From assembly GCF_001424305.1 (NCBI RefSeq), contig NZ_LMPD01000007.1:124001-188000 (forward strand): a stretch of 64,000 nt of DNA. Direction: 5' to 3'. The notes beneath the pieces were generated by a model that was not told where the DNA came from, did not search any database, and saw only the letters and a list, made by a program, of their open reading frames with translations. The translations under genes were made by a program, and so were the position numbers. Origin of the DNA: Pedobacter sp. Leaf176. GTDB taxonomy: Bacteria; Bacteroidota; Bacteroidia; Sphingobacteriales; Sphingobacteriaceae. Of the stretch, positions 33,372-42,507 are shown in pieces (the first letter of the stretch is position 1; each line of letters opens with the position of its first letter).

Positions 33372-34499
33372 CTATTTTATAGTTATCTCATAGTTATCAG
33401 AGAATTGAACTTTTGCAGCCTTCAATGCTGAAGCGATGACCTGATGCATATCGTAATATTGGTAGGTTGCCAGTCTACCGCCAAATATCACCTTATCTTC
33501 CTGCTTTGAAAGTGCCCTGTACTTTTCAAAAATGGTGGTGTTGCGCTCATCGTTAATAGGGTAATAAGCTTCCTTCTGCTGGGTCCATTCATCGGGAAAT
33601 TCCCTGGTAATTACTGTTTTTTCCTGTGTACCAAATTCAAAGTGTTTGTGCTCGATTATCCTGGTATAAGGGACCTCCCGCTCGGTATAATTGACCACAG
33701 CATTACCCTGATAATTTTCCATGTTCAATACCTCATGCTCAAACCTTAAACTTCTATACTCGAGATGGCCGAACCGGTAATCGTAATATTGGTCGATATG
33801 GCCGGTGAAAACGATATGCTCCGCAATATTATCCCACTTTGAGCGGTCAGAAAAATAATCGCTATTCAGCCGAACTTCAACGCCTTCCAGGAGTCCTTCT
33901 GTCAATTTATTGTAGCCACCAATGGGAATGCCCTGGTATCTATCGTTGAAGTAGTTATTATCATAGGTAAAGCGAAGCGGTAGCCTTTTTATAATAAAGG
34001 CGGGAAGTTCACTTGCTGGCCGTCCCCATTGCTTTTCAGTATATCCCTTGATTAGCTTTTCATAAATATCTTTTCCCACCAGCGATAGCGCCTGCTGCTC
34101 CAGATTTGCAGGGGCATTAACTTTAGACAGCCCAATTTCTACAGCGAGCTTATCTTTAGCCTCTTGCGGTGTTTTTACGCCCCAGAGCTGATAAAATGTA
34201 TTCATGTTAAAGGGAAGGTTGTACCGTTTCCCCTGATATTCTGCTACAGGACTATTGGTATACCGGTTGAAATCAACAAAGGAATTCACAAAGTCCCATA
34301 CTGCTTTGTCATTGGTGTGAAAGATATGTGCACCATATCTGTGAACATTAATTCCCTCCACCTTATCGCAATATACATTTCCTCCTGCATGATTTCGTTT
34401 ATCTATCAGCAGGCACTTCATACCCCTGCGTGTCGCCTCGTGTGCGAATACACATCCAAATAATCCGCTACCCACAATCAAGTAATCATATTCAGGCAT
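33372..34499 (-). CDS. glf: UDP-galactopyranose mutase
   Basis: Glf converts UDP-galactopyranose to UDP-galactofuranose, the donor for furanose sugars in surface glycans, with reduced FAD. The 375-residue protein has the FAD-binding GSGLFG motif at 10-15, the acidic end of beta2 (LLIDKRNHAGGN), the HRYGAHIFHT block, GYTEKQWGRPASELP, and a C-terminal FAD segment FGGRLATYQYYDM with a conserved tyrosine pair. Length is standard for bacterial Glf. It leads a three-gene minus-strand operon (glf, transferase, hydrolase). Confidence 0.95.
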   Translation of the reverse strand: MPEYDYLIVGSGLFGCVFAHEATRRGMKCLLIDKRNHAGGNVYCDKVEGINVHRYGAHIFHTNDKAVWDFVNSFVDFNRYTNSPVAEYQGKRYNLPFNMNTFYQLWGVKTPQEAKDKLAVEIGLSKVNAPANLEQQALSLVGKDIYEKLIKGYTEKQWGRPASELPAFIIKRLPLRFTYDNNYFNDRYQGIPIGGYNKLTEGLLEGVEVRLNSDYFSDRSKWDNIAEHIVFTGHIDQYYDYRFGHLEYRSLRFEHEVLNMENYQGNAVVNYTEREVPYTRIIEHKHFEFGTQEKTVITREFPDEWTQQKEAYYPINDERNTTIFEKYRALSKQEDKVIFGGRLATYQYYDMHQVIASALKAAKVQFSDNYEITIK

Positions 34500-35362
34500 A
34501 GGAGATAAGTATTAGATGTAAAAAAGGTATAGGCATAGTTAAATTTATTGTTGTTGTCATTTTTTACGGTATGCGATCTCCTGTTAACATACACGAATTG
34601 GATTGATATCGTTCTTGCTGATACTTGCTTTTATTTGCACCGGTGTGACGGCGAAATAGCATGCTCTACATGACTCAAATGTTCAAATTTATCGGTCAGA
34701 CGAATATGTTCGAATTGGATTTATATCAATCCCAAAACCTGGAAATCTTGTTCTATTACACAACTGACCCCAAACCAAATTAGTTTTACACCTTAATTCA
34801 TCCAATTTTAAGTTCTAAATTCTTTTAAATTATATTTTGCTGATATACAATGAGTTGTTTTGTAAAAAAATATTTTTATTAAATATAAGCGTATAAAAAC
34901 CACGTATTTATCACGTTGTAATGAGTATAATTTCTCATGAGCATGAGCTTCGGAGATAATGGTGCGAACCGCCCGTATGTTAGGGTATATGGCTTCAAAC
35001 CTATTTACCAAACATCAGATGTATGCCTCGCCATTTACCCTATATCTTCCTGGAAATCTGATTGGTTTCAGCCTTGACGGAAGGCCTACTATTGCATAAG
35101 GGAGGGAAAAAATTACGTGAGCTACTATTATAATACATCGCAGGTCAAACCATGCGTTAACCGTGTAGATTAGTCCAGCCGGTCAGCTATAACGGACGAG
35201 AATTTGAGGGTGACTATAGGTTCTAATGCTCAACGAAACCGATATCGTTAAAACTTAACGTGGATCACCGTTGTTTGTTTATAAATCAGTTACTTAAGCA
35301 GACAAAATGGATGACCACACAAATTGTTTGTGATGGTGTATGTTTAAAGCGAAAGGATGTAT
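34500..35362. other. Long gap with short direct repeats; no gene seen
   Basis: An 863-base stretch between the divergent glf operon and the oxidoreductase gene. It holds a direct repeat of CGAATTGGATTkATATC at 34594-34610 and 34711-34727 (16 of 17 identical, 117 bases apart). No reading frame has coding character. The repeats could be regulatory sites for glf, but no family is recognised. Confidence 0.45.
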
Positions 35363-36481
35363 ATGAATTCGAGACGTGACTTTCTACAAAAATTAGGTGC
35401 ATCAGCAATAATGATGCAATTAAGTTCAATGACCGCATCCGGGCAATCCAATGAGCCAGTGCAACAACCTTACAAGGGTAGGGTACTTAGGGTAGCTATA
35501 ATGGGTTTAGGTGGTTATGGAACTCGTGTAGCAGAAGCAATGCAGGCTTGTTCAAAGGTAAAGCTGGTAGGGCTAATCAGTGGTACGCCTTCAAAAATTA
35601 AAGAATGGCAAGCTAAATACGACATTCCAGAGTCCAATTGCTATAACTACGACAACTTCGATCAGGTGAAAAGTAACCCAAACATAGATGCAGTATATGT
35701 TATTACACCAAATGAATTACACCATAGCCAGGTTATCCGTGTAGCAAAAGCCGGAAAGCATGCTATATGTGAGAAACCAATGGCACTGAATGCGAAAGAG
35801 GGACAGGAGATGATAGATGCTTGTAACAAGGCCAATGTAAAGCTACTGGTCGGTTACAGGATGCATTTTGAACCCCGGACGCTGGAAGTGATCCGAATGA
35901 GAAATGCGGGCGAATTTGGCAAGATCAGGTTTTTTCAGGGCCAGTGTGGGTTCAAAGCAGGTGACCCTACGCAATGGCGGTTAAACAAAGCGCTTGCAGG
36001 TGGGGGAGCACTAATGGATATTGGAATCTATGCAATTAATGGGGCGAGATATATGGTTGGCGAAGAGCCGAATTGGGTTACTGCCCAGGAAACAAAAACC
36101 GACCCGGTAAAGTTTAAGGAAGATGTTGATGAAACCATACAATTTCAACTGGGTTTTCCAGGGGGCGCTGTAGCATCCTGCCTGTCCAGTTATAACATCA
36201 ATCACCTGGATAGATTTTTTTTAAGTGGTGATAAAGGTTTTGCAGAAATGCAACCATCTACAGGTTATGGTCCAATTAAAGGCCGAACGCATAATGGCGA
36301 AATTATCCAGCCAATTGTTACTCATCAAACTATACAAATGGAGCAAATGTCGGGTATTATTTTAGACGGAAACCGTCCGGTTGTAGCAGTAGATGGTGAG
36401 GAAGGACTGAAAGACCTTAAAATTATTGAGGCCATTTACCGTGCTGTAAAAACAGGTCAGAAAGTCTTTTTAAAAGCTTGA
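35363..36481 (+). CDS. Gfo/Idh/MocA-family oxidoreductase, Tat-exported
   Basis: A 372-residue NAD(P)-dependent sugar or inositol dehydrogenase-like enzyme. The N-terminus SRRDFLQKLGASA is a twin-arginine signal, implying export to the periplasm with bound cofactor. The Rossmann domain starts VAIMGLGGYGTRVAEAM, and the family catalytic lysine lies in AICEKPMALN. Domain 2 contains GGALMDIGIYAINGARY. I chose ATG 35363 over 35357 because AAAGGA just upstream is then correctly spaced and the Tat motif starts directly. Exported members process sugars in carbohydrate loci; the substrate here is unknown. Confidence 0.9.
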   Translation: MNSRRDFLQKLGASAIMMQLSSMTASGQSNEPVQQPYKGRVLRVAIMGLGGYGTRVAEAMQACSKVKLVGLISGTPSKIKEWQAKYDIPESNCYNYDNFDQVKSNPNIDAVYVITPNELHHSQVIRVAKAGKHAICEKPMALNAKEGQEMIDACNKANVKLLVGYRMHFEPRTLEVIRMRNAGEFGKIRFFQGQCGFKAGDPTQWRLNKALAGGGALMDIGIYAINGARYMVGEEPNWVTAQETKTDPVKFKEDVDETIQFQLGFPGGAVASCLSSYNINHLDRFFLSGDKGFAEMQPSTGYGPIKGRTHNGEIIQPIVTHQTIQMEQMSGIILDGNRPVVAVDGEEGLKDLKIIEAIYRAVKTGQKVFLKA

Positions 36482-36711
36482 TCAGAAAACGGACCTTGAA
36501 GATTGATAAACTCATTTACTTTGTATGTTCCACTTCTTTTGGGAAGATCAAGCTTGGCCACCTTAAGATTCTGCGTTCTTTTGCACCAATTTGGGATTTT
36601 TAAGGAAAACTTAATATAGCTATTACTTTACCCGGAAAAATCCATACCCATGGTGGGATCATGACTCAATAACACTTATAGGCTATTCGATTCAGACATC
36701 TAAATTTTTAT

Positions 36712-37035
36712 TTAGAAACGGGAGTCAGATTCTATTACTTTCCCACCTGCTGCAATTTCATTCGTCACTTTACCTTCAATTCTCAGCGCTTCAAAGGTAA
36801 TGAGTATAAAACCTGATAAAAGTAGCACCACTGCCAAAAATCGCAATATTTTTTCCGTGCCTTTGGTGTTGACCATTCTGTCTGAGCAGGTAAACTCGTT
36901 GATTCCAATTAGTTTTCGCCGGTTGTTTCTCCGCCTGATAGTGAAGATGAAAATAAAGGTTCCGAAAATCAGAAGTAAGATACCGCTAACCAACGGCATT
37001 GTAGTAAAATTAACGGTTTGCTGTGTCTCTATCAT
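36712..37035 (-). CDS. Hypothetical membrane protein with two TM helices
   Basis: A ~107-residue protein with two hydrophobic helices (PLVSGILLLIFGTFIFIFTI and ILRFLAVVLLLSGFILITF) joined by a basic loop (RRRNNRRK) expected in the cytoplasm. I do not recognise a family. The start at 37035 (MIETQQ) is preferred, as an upstream Met at 37059 adds only a short unsupported stretch. Confidence 0.55.
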   Translation of the reverse strand: MIETQQTVNFTTMPLVSGILLLIFGTFIFIFTIRRRNNRRKLIGINEFTCSDRMVNTKGTEKILRFLAVVLLLSGFILITFEALRIEGKVTNEIAAGGKVIESDSRF

Positions 37036-37355
37036 ATAAAATAGACCAACAGGAAGCAAAAAAGTTTAAAAATATATTTTTTAACGGTAATTCAGTCTAG
37101 CTGCTAAAGTCTAATATTTATGACATGTTGAGCGGCAGTTGAATTACAAAAGACCGAATTATCCTCGTTTCAACAAATATCGAAACTAATCTATTAAGTC
37201 TCAACATCAATTTTTATCGTGTGATAATCTATCAAAATGTTTAAACCTTTTTAAAGTGGACAGTTTTCTCGAAACAACCCCATTTTTCTTTATTCGTTTT
37301 ATAATGAGATTTGGGATTAATATGCTACGCCTGACCTGGAAATTTCGATTGGATT

Positions 37356-38093
37356 ATGAAGAAAGCTTATATAATAATGGCACATAAATACCCAAGCCAA
37401 CTTCACCGCCTAATTGATCGGCTAAATGATCATTCCGCTCATTTTTTTGTTCATATTGATAAAAAAGCTGATATCAATGCTTTTAAAAGTCTTGATGATT
37501 TCGGAGAAAAAGTAACCTTCATTGACCGTTTCGACTCGAGGTGGGGTAAAACCGGAATTATTATGCCGCTTCTTGCTGGCCTTAATGCAATAAAGCAATC
37601 TGCAATACTGTTTGACAGGATTATGGTTTTAAGTGGTCAGGATTATCCGATAAAAAGTAATGAACAAATCGATTACTTTTTTCAGAATTCACCTCATTCT
37701 GTTTTTATTAATTTTTTTCCCATTCCTAATTTTGAGAAATGGCCTGGTACAGATCGCGGAGGTTTATACAGAGTTGATAAATATTATTTTGGTAATAAAT
37801 GGTTTGAACTATTTTGCTCTAAAACGATCAACCTTTTAGCATCTTATATACCGCGCTTACGTAGAGAAATTCCGCTCGGAATGAAGCCTTTTACAGGCTC
37901 AACCTGGTTTTTTTTAGATATGTATTTTCTGGACTACATATTAGAGTTCGTCAGGAAACATCCGGAGTATTTAAAATTTCATAGCAATACTTTCGTAGCC
38001 GACGAATTGTTTGTACATATGTTGATTGGTAATGCTACCGACGAAAAGTTGTTGTCGACTGTTGAAAATATTTCCACTTCACGCTGGTCTTAG
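37356..38093 (+). CDS. GT14 (core-2/I-branching) glycosyltransferase, truncated by a repeat
   Basis: Enzymes of this family add beta-1,6-linked N-acetylglucosamine to glycans. The product starts with the typical KKAYIIMAHKYPSQLHRLI, followed by HFFVHIDKKAD, FIDRFDSRWG, VLSGQDYPIKS and GSTWFFLD, then FVADELFVHMLIGN. It stops at residue 245, whereas relatives continue ~40-60 residues with an NLRYIDW-like segment. The stop codon TAG (38091) is within a REP-like hairpin (38086-38108), whose outer bases encode the last residues. The gene therefore seems cut by repeat insertion and may be inactive. Confidence 0.85.
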   Translation: MKKAYIIMAHKYPSQLHRLIDRLNDHSAHFFVHIDKKADINAFKSLDDFGEKVTFIDRFDSRWGKTGIIMPLLAGLNAIKQSAILFDRIMVLSGQDYPIKSNEQIDYFFQNSPHSVFINFFPIPNFEKWPGTDRGGLYRVDKYYFGNKWFELFCSKTINLLASYIPRLRREIPLGMKPFTGSTWFFLDMYFLDYILEFVRKHPEYLKFHSNTFVADELFVHMLIGNATDEKLLSTVENISTSRWS

Positions 38094-38140
38094 CGTCTCG
38101 CTAAGACCCAATTCAGTTTCCGTGATTTTGTTTCCCCGAT
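38086..38140 (+). repeat. REP-like hairpin plus partial GTTTC module
   Basis: A perfect 23-base copy (38086-38108, arms GGTCTTAGCG and CGCTAAGACC) lies within a longer conserved context: CACGCTGG before and CCAATTCAGT after also flank the copy at 39155. Directly after it, 38114-38140 matches part of the GTTTCTC module (GTGATTTTGTTTC shared with 45680-45692). Confidence 0.8.
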
Positions 38141-38202
38141 CTTGTAACTACGGCCTTGCATACCAACAATGGCCTCGCCGCGATACCCCGCTAAAGAGCT
38201 AT

Positions 38203-39066
38203 TCATATTTGCATAGCAACTGTAATCTTTAAATATTCGATCACAGTTTTAGTTTCTTTCTTTAATTCTCCTTTTTTATCGGCCTTATGGCTGATATTTG
38301 TCACACTGATATAGCTAACAGGATCACCTGAGGACTCATAGATGCGCAAAGTTGCATAATCATTTGATAAATCATCAGCAGGCAGAAATTCTTTCAGGGA
38401 TTTTAAATTACCGGTATTTAACTCCATTATCATTTGATCAGGGTCATTTACCGTTTTCAGTTTTCCCTCCACATCCCGTTCCTCCATCCACTGATCATTC
38501 TGTTCAGAAAACGGACTTGTCGATCTTCCTGAAAGGGAAAACAATATTGGCGCTCCAATAATAATCAATGCTTCGATTACCCAAACTACCCATAACAGCG
38601 TACCAGAAACCGTATTTTGTTTCAGGGTAAAAGTACCAACATCATTTAAGCTCAGCATTGCCTGAAAAAGAAGCTCAGGATGTGTTAAAACAGACCAGAA
38701 ACCGGAGAGGTTAAAAGAAGAACGTACCCACATTCCACCGCCCATACTGCCTTCGGCTTCATACATCAGGGATACAAATAATGCCCATTGACAATACCAG
38801 GCTAAAAGACCGCATAGCACTGCCAGCACGCACTCAAATTTTGTGTTTCTTATTTTCCCCGACCCGATTGCGATAAAAACCCCGCCTCCAACTCCAAGTC
38901 CTAGTCCTGCCGCAATAAAAAAGTTAAGATAAATAAAAGGGATAAACCATTGCAGGGCGATATAAATAATGCTGAGGATGACCGTGATCACGAATGCCGT
39001 GATCAGGGAAATAAAGATGCCTTTTAAGGGAATTTTCCCTGATGGCTTATAGTATAAATGTTCCAT
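38203..39066 (-). CDS. Hypothetical multi-pass membrane protein
   Basis: A 287-residue inner-membrane protein with about four helices (18-45, 47-68, 78-105, 155-180), glycine-rich in the second (AAGLGLGVGGGVFIAIGSG), and a soluble C-terminal half of ~100 residues with beta character (YATLRIYESSGDPVSYISVT). The family is not recognised. It is a single gene bounded by repeats on both sides. Confidence 0.6.
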   Translation of the reverse strand: MEHLYYKPSGKIPLKGIFISLITAFVITVILSIIYIALQWFIPFIYLNFFIAAGLGLGVGGGVFIAIGSGKIRNTKFECVLAVLCGLLAWYCQWALFVSLMYEAEGSMGGGMWVRSSFNLSGFWSVLTHPELLFQAMLSLNDVGTFTLKQNTVSGTLLWVVWVIEALIIIGAPILFSLSGRSTSPFSEQNDQWMEERDVEGKLKTVNDPDQMIMELNTGNLKSLKEFLPADDLSNDYATLRIYESSGDPVSYISVTNISHKADKKGELKKETKTVIEYLKITVAMQI

Positions 39067-39154
39067 AGATGTTGTTCCGCTATAAAGCTAAGTTTATTTA
39101 TAATTTTCAGCGAATGGTTCGTTATTCATCGCGCAAAAATGAAGTCCCCACGCT

Positions 39155-39177
39155 GGTCGTAGCGTCTCGCTAAGACC
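39155..39177 (+). repeat. REP-like hairpin copy
   Basis: GGTCGTAGCG, TCT loop, CGCTAAGACC: one base off the copy at 38086, with the same flanks (CACGCT before, CCAATCCAGT after). Confidence 0.8.
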
Positions 39178-39259
39178 CAATCCAGTACACATAGATTAAG
39201 AAAAGCCCATCTGCCGATGAACTTTTTCATGTTTCAAAAAGCGACGGTTGACGTTGGTT

Positions 39260-39410
39260 AGCAGATTTGAAACGCGTTTTCCCGAAACAGAAGAAAGTTT
39301 CCAAAGAAAATGTTTCAGGCCAGATTAAAAATTGCGGCATAAAATCTTTCATGAACAACACTCGCGAACGGAAGTAGCTTACGCCAGCCCTGAAGATGTG
39401 GCATCTGCTT
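39260..39410 (+). repeat. Composite repeat, short version
   Basis: Shares most of its length with 45582-45799: GCAGATTTGAAACGCG at the left, TAAAATCTTTC in the middle, and GTGGCAT(c/t)TGCTT at the right. It lacks the ~67-base inner module seen at 45641-45707; the junction here is at about 39319-39322. The left part can fold as a GAAAC/GTTTC hairpin. Part of the 630-base gap 39067-39696, which has no gene. Confidence 0.75.
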
Positions 39411-39458
39411 AAATGAATTAAAACCAATTTAAATGGCAAAGCGGCAAATCCTAATTGT

Positions 39459-39483
39459 GGTAGTAGCGTCTCTCGCTAAGATC
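39459..39483 (+). repeat. REP-like hairpin copy with expanded loop
   Basis: A diverged copy (GGTAGTAGCG, then TCTCT, then CGCTAAGATC) in which the TCT loop has gained two bases, which keeps the stem. Confidence 0.65.
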
Positions 39484-39696
39484 TAGACAGTAGAATCAAG
39501 CATTAATATGTCTAACTTTTACAGGTATTATGGGGCAATAACAAATTTTTAAAAAGTTTTATCTAACAAAATCAAAGGATAGCACAGAAGTAATAAGAAA
39601 TATTAGTGACTTTTCAGGAACTACCTGGCAAATGTTAATCATATTGCATGGTTAAACAAGTGTTTTAAGGTCAGTTATCGCATTTTGAAACTGCTT

Positions 39697-40779
39697 TCAC
39701 TTCAAGGCCTCATCAACTAACTTCTTCAATTCAACATAGTATTCATGTCTTCCTTTATTATTAAGGTTAAAGGCCATCAGGAAACCAGCGGTTTTTTTTT
39801 GGTTATCAACCCATGGAAAACTACCGAATAACCCCGGGCTGGTGACAGCATTAGCCGGTTTGTTTGTCGCCGTTTTTTCCATTATCCATTCCCCATAGCC
39901 ATAACCAAAATTTCCCGCCTCAGTGGGTGCGTAGACTTTGTTAACCTCACCGGTTATACGGTTAATTTGCATTTGGTTTACGCTATGTTCTGACAGAATG
40001 CGCTTACCGTTAAACACGCCCTTATTCACAATCATAGCAAGAAAATTCATGTAATCGTTTGGAGTACTGCTCGCTCCACCTGCAGGTAATGCAACTTTGC
40101 TTTTTCCAAAATCGGTATTTTTCATCTCTAAAAGCTTAGCTATTCTTTCAGCAAATAAAGTTTCGAAACTTTTGCCGCTGATTTTTTCAATCACCGATCC
40201 GGCGATTTGTAGCCCTGTATTGCTGTATCGGAAAACCTTTCCGGGCTCACCTTCCATTGGCAAGGCAGCAATCATTTGGATGGCCTCATCCATACTATTG
40301 ATTTGCCGCATTTCGCTTATACTCTCTTTTAAATCGGGTGATTTTATGGCAGTCATGTGCGATAAGCATTCGCTAATGGTGATATTGCCTTTGCCTGATT
40401 TAGATAAAACCGGAAGATATTTGCCAACCGTGTCGCTAAGTGTTAATTTACCCTCATCAACAAAAGTCATAACCAACGCAGCGCTGAGCCATTTGCTACA
40501 ACTGGCAATCTGCTGCCCGGTTGTAGGCGTATAATCACTGAAATCGGCGATTTTGCTTTGTCTTTTGGCCAGGATTTTTCCCATCATTTTCTGTTTTGCA
40601 GAGAGCTCACTTACTCCTTTGCTATATACAATTTTTCCATCCTTATAGAGTAAGAGGTAAACTCTTCCACCCATTATATCGGCGTGGTCCTGTAGCCAGG
40701 TATGGATTTTAGAAAAATTTTGTGCGTTTAGATTTCCGCAATACAATAAAATCGAGACCAAAAAAAATAACTTCTTCAT
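39697..40779 (-). CDS. Secreted serine hydrolase (beta-lactamase/PBP4-like)
   Basis: A 360-residue protein with signal peptide (1-20, LNAQ) and a class C beta-lactamase/AmpH-like fold. The nucleophile motif SxxK is S93-C-S-K96 (IASCSKWLS), and the YxN motif is in FRYSNTG. The family includes esterases, D-aminopeptidases and penicillin-binding proteins; the substrate is open. The start at 40779 gives a clean signal peptide and leaves 4 bases to the upstream gene, whereas upstream in-frame Met codons would overlap it. Confidence 0.88.
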   Translation of the reverse strand: MKKLFFLVSILLYCGNLNAQNFSKIHTWLQDHADIMGGRVYLLLYKDGKIVYSKGVSELSAKQKMMGKILAKRQSKIADFSDYTPTTGQQIASCSKWLSAALVMTFVDEGKLTLSDTVGKYLPVLSKSGKGNITISECLSHMTAIKSPDLKESISEMRQINSMDEAIQMIAALPMEGEPGKVFRYSNTGLQIAGSVIEKISGKSFETLFAERIAKLLEMKNTDFGKSKVALPAGGASSTPNDYMNFLAMIVNKGVFNGKRILSEHSVNQMQINRITGEVNKVYAPTEAGNFGYGYGEWIMEKTATNKPANAVTSPGLFGSFPWVDNQKKTAGFLMAFNLNNKGRHEYYVELKKLVDEALK

Positions 40780-40783
40780 ATTT

Positions 40784-41827
40784 TTAATTACAATTTCCAA
40801 TCCTCGGGTTGACTGTACTGCCGCACTGAAATTCATATCGGCTTTGTGCATATTTAGGCACCGGATTATCACTTACTTCTAACCGTGGTAAAGCTTCATT
40901 TTTATAACCTGGCATGCTTATCTGTTCTGTTGAACCGTTTCCTAAAGCGACATTTTTTGCAGCCTGATTGCCATTAAAGCTATAATCCATCATGGCGTCG
41001 AGCAGGCGGTAAATGCCATAATAATCATAAGCATCAAACGCTGTTCTTGTATTTGGCATGGTGTGTTCTGTATGGTAAGTATATCCGGCAATTGTTGCTG
41101 ATTTGATGTAGATGAAATCTTTTTCGGCAGCAGAAATACTGATGTTCTTAAAAATGTCTATCGCTAAACGATGGTCGTTAACGGTATCTTCATCATAAAC
41201 CTGGGCAATCATTTTTGTATTGGCAGGGAAATTCTGGAGTTGCGCATTGGTAATCTGATAACTGTACCAGGGGGCCATGGTGAAAAGAAAACGGGCATTT
41301 TGTCCCCAGCCGAAATCGGTGAAAGCTTTATAGGCAAGGGCAATTGAAGCACCTCCACCAAAAGAATGTCCCATAAATCCAACGCGGGTTTTGTCGATAA
41401 GATTCGGATAATCCGTTGCTGCTTTTAAAAATCCCGCCCAGAGTGTGTTATATCTATCATCTATACTCACTCCGGTTGTCGGATAGGGAACAAAAACCAC
41501 CACAAAACCTTTTTTTGCAATGAACTCGAAAAGGCCTTTTGCATAATTTTTATCCTCACCACCATAAGGATGTGAATAGAAAATAGTTCCTTTAGGTGAG
41601 GTAATCCCGGCAGGATAAAAAATGGTTACATTGGTGCCTGGATAGGTTGGGTTTGCAAAATTAATCTCTACAACCTTGTAACTGCCATCAGCTCCATATC
41701 CGGATGAAGGCCGGGAAATTGGCCCATCTAAATCATCATCTGCAGGTTCTGTTGACGGCGAATCGCCTCCTTTAGCGCAACCTGATAACACTAGTAGTAG
41801 AAAGCAAAGTCTGAGTAAATTTTTCAT
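40784..41827 (-). CDS. Alpha/beta hydrolase lipoprotein
   Basis: A 347-residue lipoprotein (lipobox LSGC, C17) with an alpha/beta hydrolase fold of the dienelactone hydrolase/PET hydrolase-like type. The nucleophile elbow is GHSFGG (S155), the oxyanion strand is TIFYSHPYGG, and a late H in HTEHTMP or an acid in VYDEDTVND could complete the triad. It probably acts on esters outside the inner membrane. It is 4 bases upstream of the serine hydrolase gene and 1 base after the gene at 41829, so they form an operon. Confidence 0.83.
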   Translation of the reverse strand: MKNLLRLCFLLLVLSGCAKGGDSPSTEPADDDLDGPISRPSSGYGADGSYKVVEINFANPTYPGTNVTIFYPAGITSPKGTIFYSHPYGGEDKNYAKGLFEFIAKKGFVVVFVPYPTTGVSIDDRYNTLWAGFLKAATDYPNLIDKTRVGFMGHSFGGGASIALAYKAFTDFGWGQNARFLFTMAPWYSYQITNAQLQNFPANTKMIAQVYDEDTVNDHRLAIDIFKNISISAAEKDFIYIKSATIAGYTYHTEHTMPNTRTAFDAYDYYGIYRLLDAMMDYSFNGNQAAKNVALGNGSTEQISMPGYKNEALPRLEVSDNPVPKYAQSRYEFQCGSTVNPRIGNCN

Positions 41828-41828
41828 A

Positions 41829-42218
41829 TTAGATTTTATCTTTTAGTGTGCTTTTTAACGCCTCTTGAAACTTTTCATATTGCTGATATTGGTTGGCTGT
41901 AAATACCCTTTTCAGTTCCTTATCCTTCGCCTTCTGTAAAGACATTGCCTGCTTAAACCGGGTTATTTTACTATCGCTGCTTTTTATTATTGGCTCGAAC
42001 TTTTTAGCATAATTTAAGTTTATTACTTCAATTTTACTTTGCTGTTCGGCATTTAGATTGAGCTTAGTTCTCATCATTTCCGTTTGAAATTTAGCCCGCT
42101 CTTCGGGCGTTTTATGCTTTAAATCATTTGCTTTATTTTGAGCAAACGCCGAGGTTAAACCGGAAACTGATAAGGCCAATAAAGCAACAAACAAATTTGT
42201 GATTTTAGGGGTTTTCAT
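41829..42218 (-). CDS. Small periplasmic protein, Spy/LTXXQ-like
   Basis: A 129-residue protein with signal peptide (cleaved after SAFAQ) and a helical mature part with repeated basic and glutamine-rich segments (MRTKLNLNAEQQSKIEVINL, KRVFTANQYQQYEKFQEAL). The LNLxxxQ and LTxxQ-like spacing resembles CpxP/Spy periplasmic chaperones, common as small proteins in Bacteroidota. The assignment is tentative. It is the first gene of a probable operon with the two hydrolases. Confidence 0.65.
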   Translation of the reverse strand: MKTPKITNLFVALLALSVSGLTSAFAQNKANDLKHKTPEERAKFQTEMMRTKLNLNAEQQSKIEVINLNYAKKFEPIIKSSDSKITRFKQAMSLQKAKDKELKRVFTANQYQQYEKFQEALKSTLKDKI

Positions 42219-42262
42219 GATTGGATTTCTACTGATTTAAAAATATATGAAATTGCTTAAGA

Positions 42263-42481
42263 TTATTGACGAACTACAATTACCCGCCTCCTTAAAGCAG
42301 GTTTTACGACCACAATTGGTGCGGGTTTTACTACAACAATTCTTGCTACAGGCTTAGCATTCACCCGACGGGTATGTACTGTGATTCTTTTGGCAGGTGT
42401 TCTTACAACTATTCTGCTTTGGGCATTTGCGGGCAGTGCAGCCCAGAATGCGATACTGATAGTTAAAATTAACTTTTTCAA
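42263..42481 (-). CDS. Small secreted basic Val/Lys-rich protein
   Basis: A 72-residue protein: signal peptide (LPANAQ) then ~50 residues of alternating valine, arginine and lysine, including an imperfect duplicate (VVVKPAPIVVVKPA). No domain is recognised. Strongly basic secreted peptides of this kind may bind the cell surface, but no function is known. It lies between the Spy-like gene and the sterol desaturase gene on the same strand. Confidence 0.55.
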   Translation of the reverse strand: MKKLILTISIAFWAALPANAQSRIVVRTPAKRITVHTRRVNAKPVARIVVVKPAPIVVVKPALRRRVIVVRQ

Positions 42482-42507
42482 GATGTGTATTTTATTAAAT
42501 AGACAGA

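Noticed and set aside
34808..35011. 67-codon minus-strand frame in the glf upstream gap
   Set aside because: There is no recognisable domain, start context or coding character.
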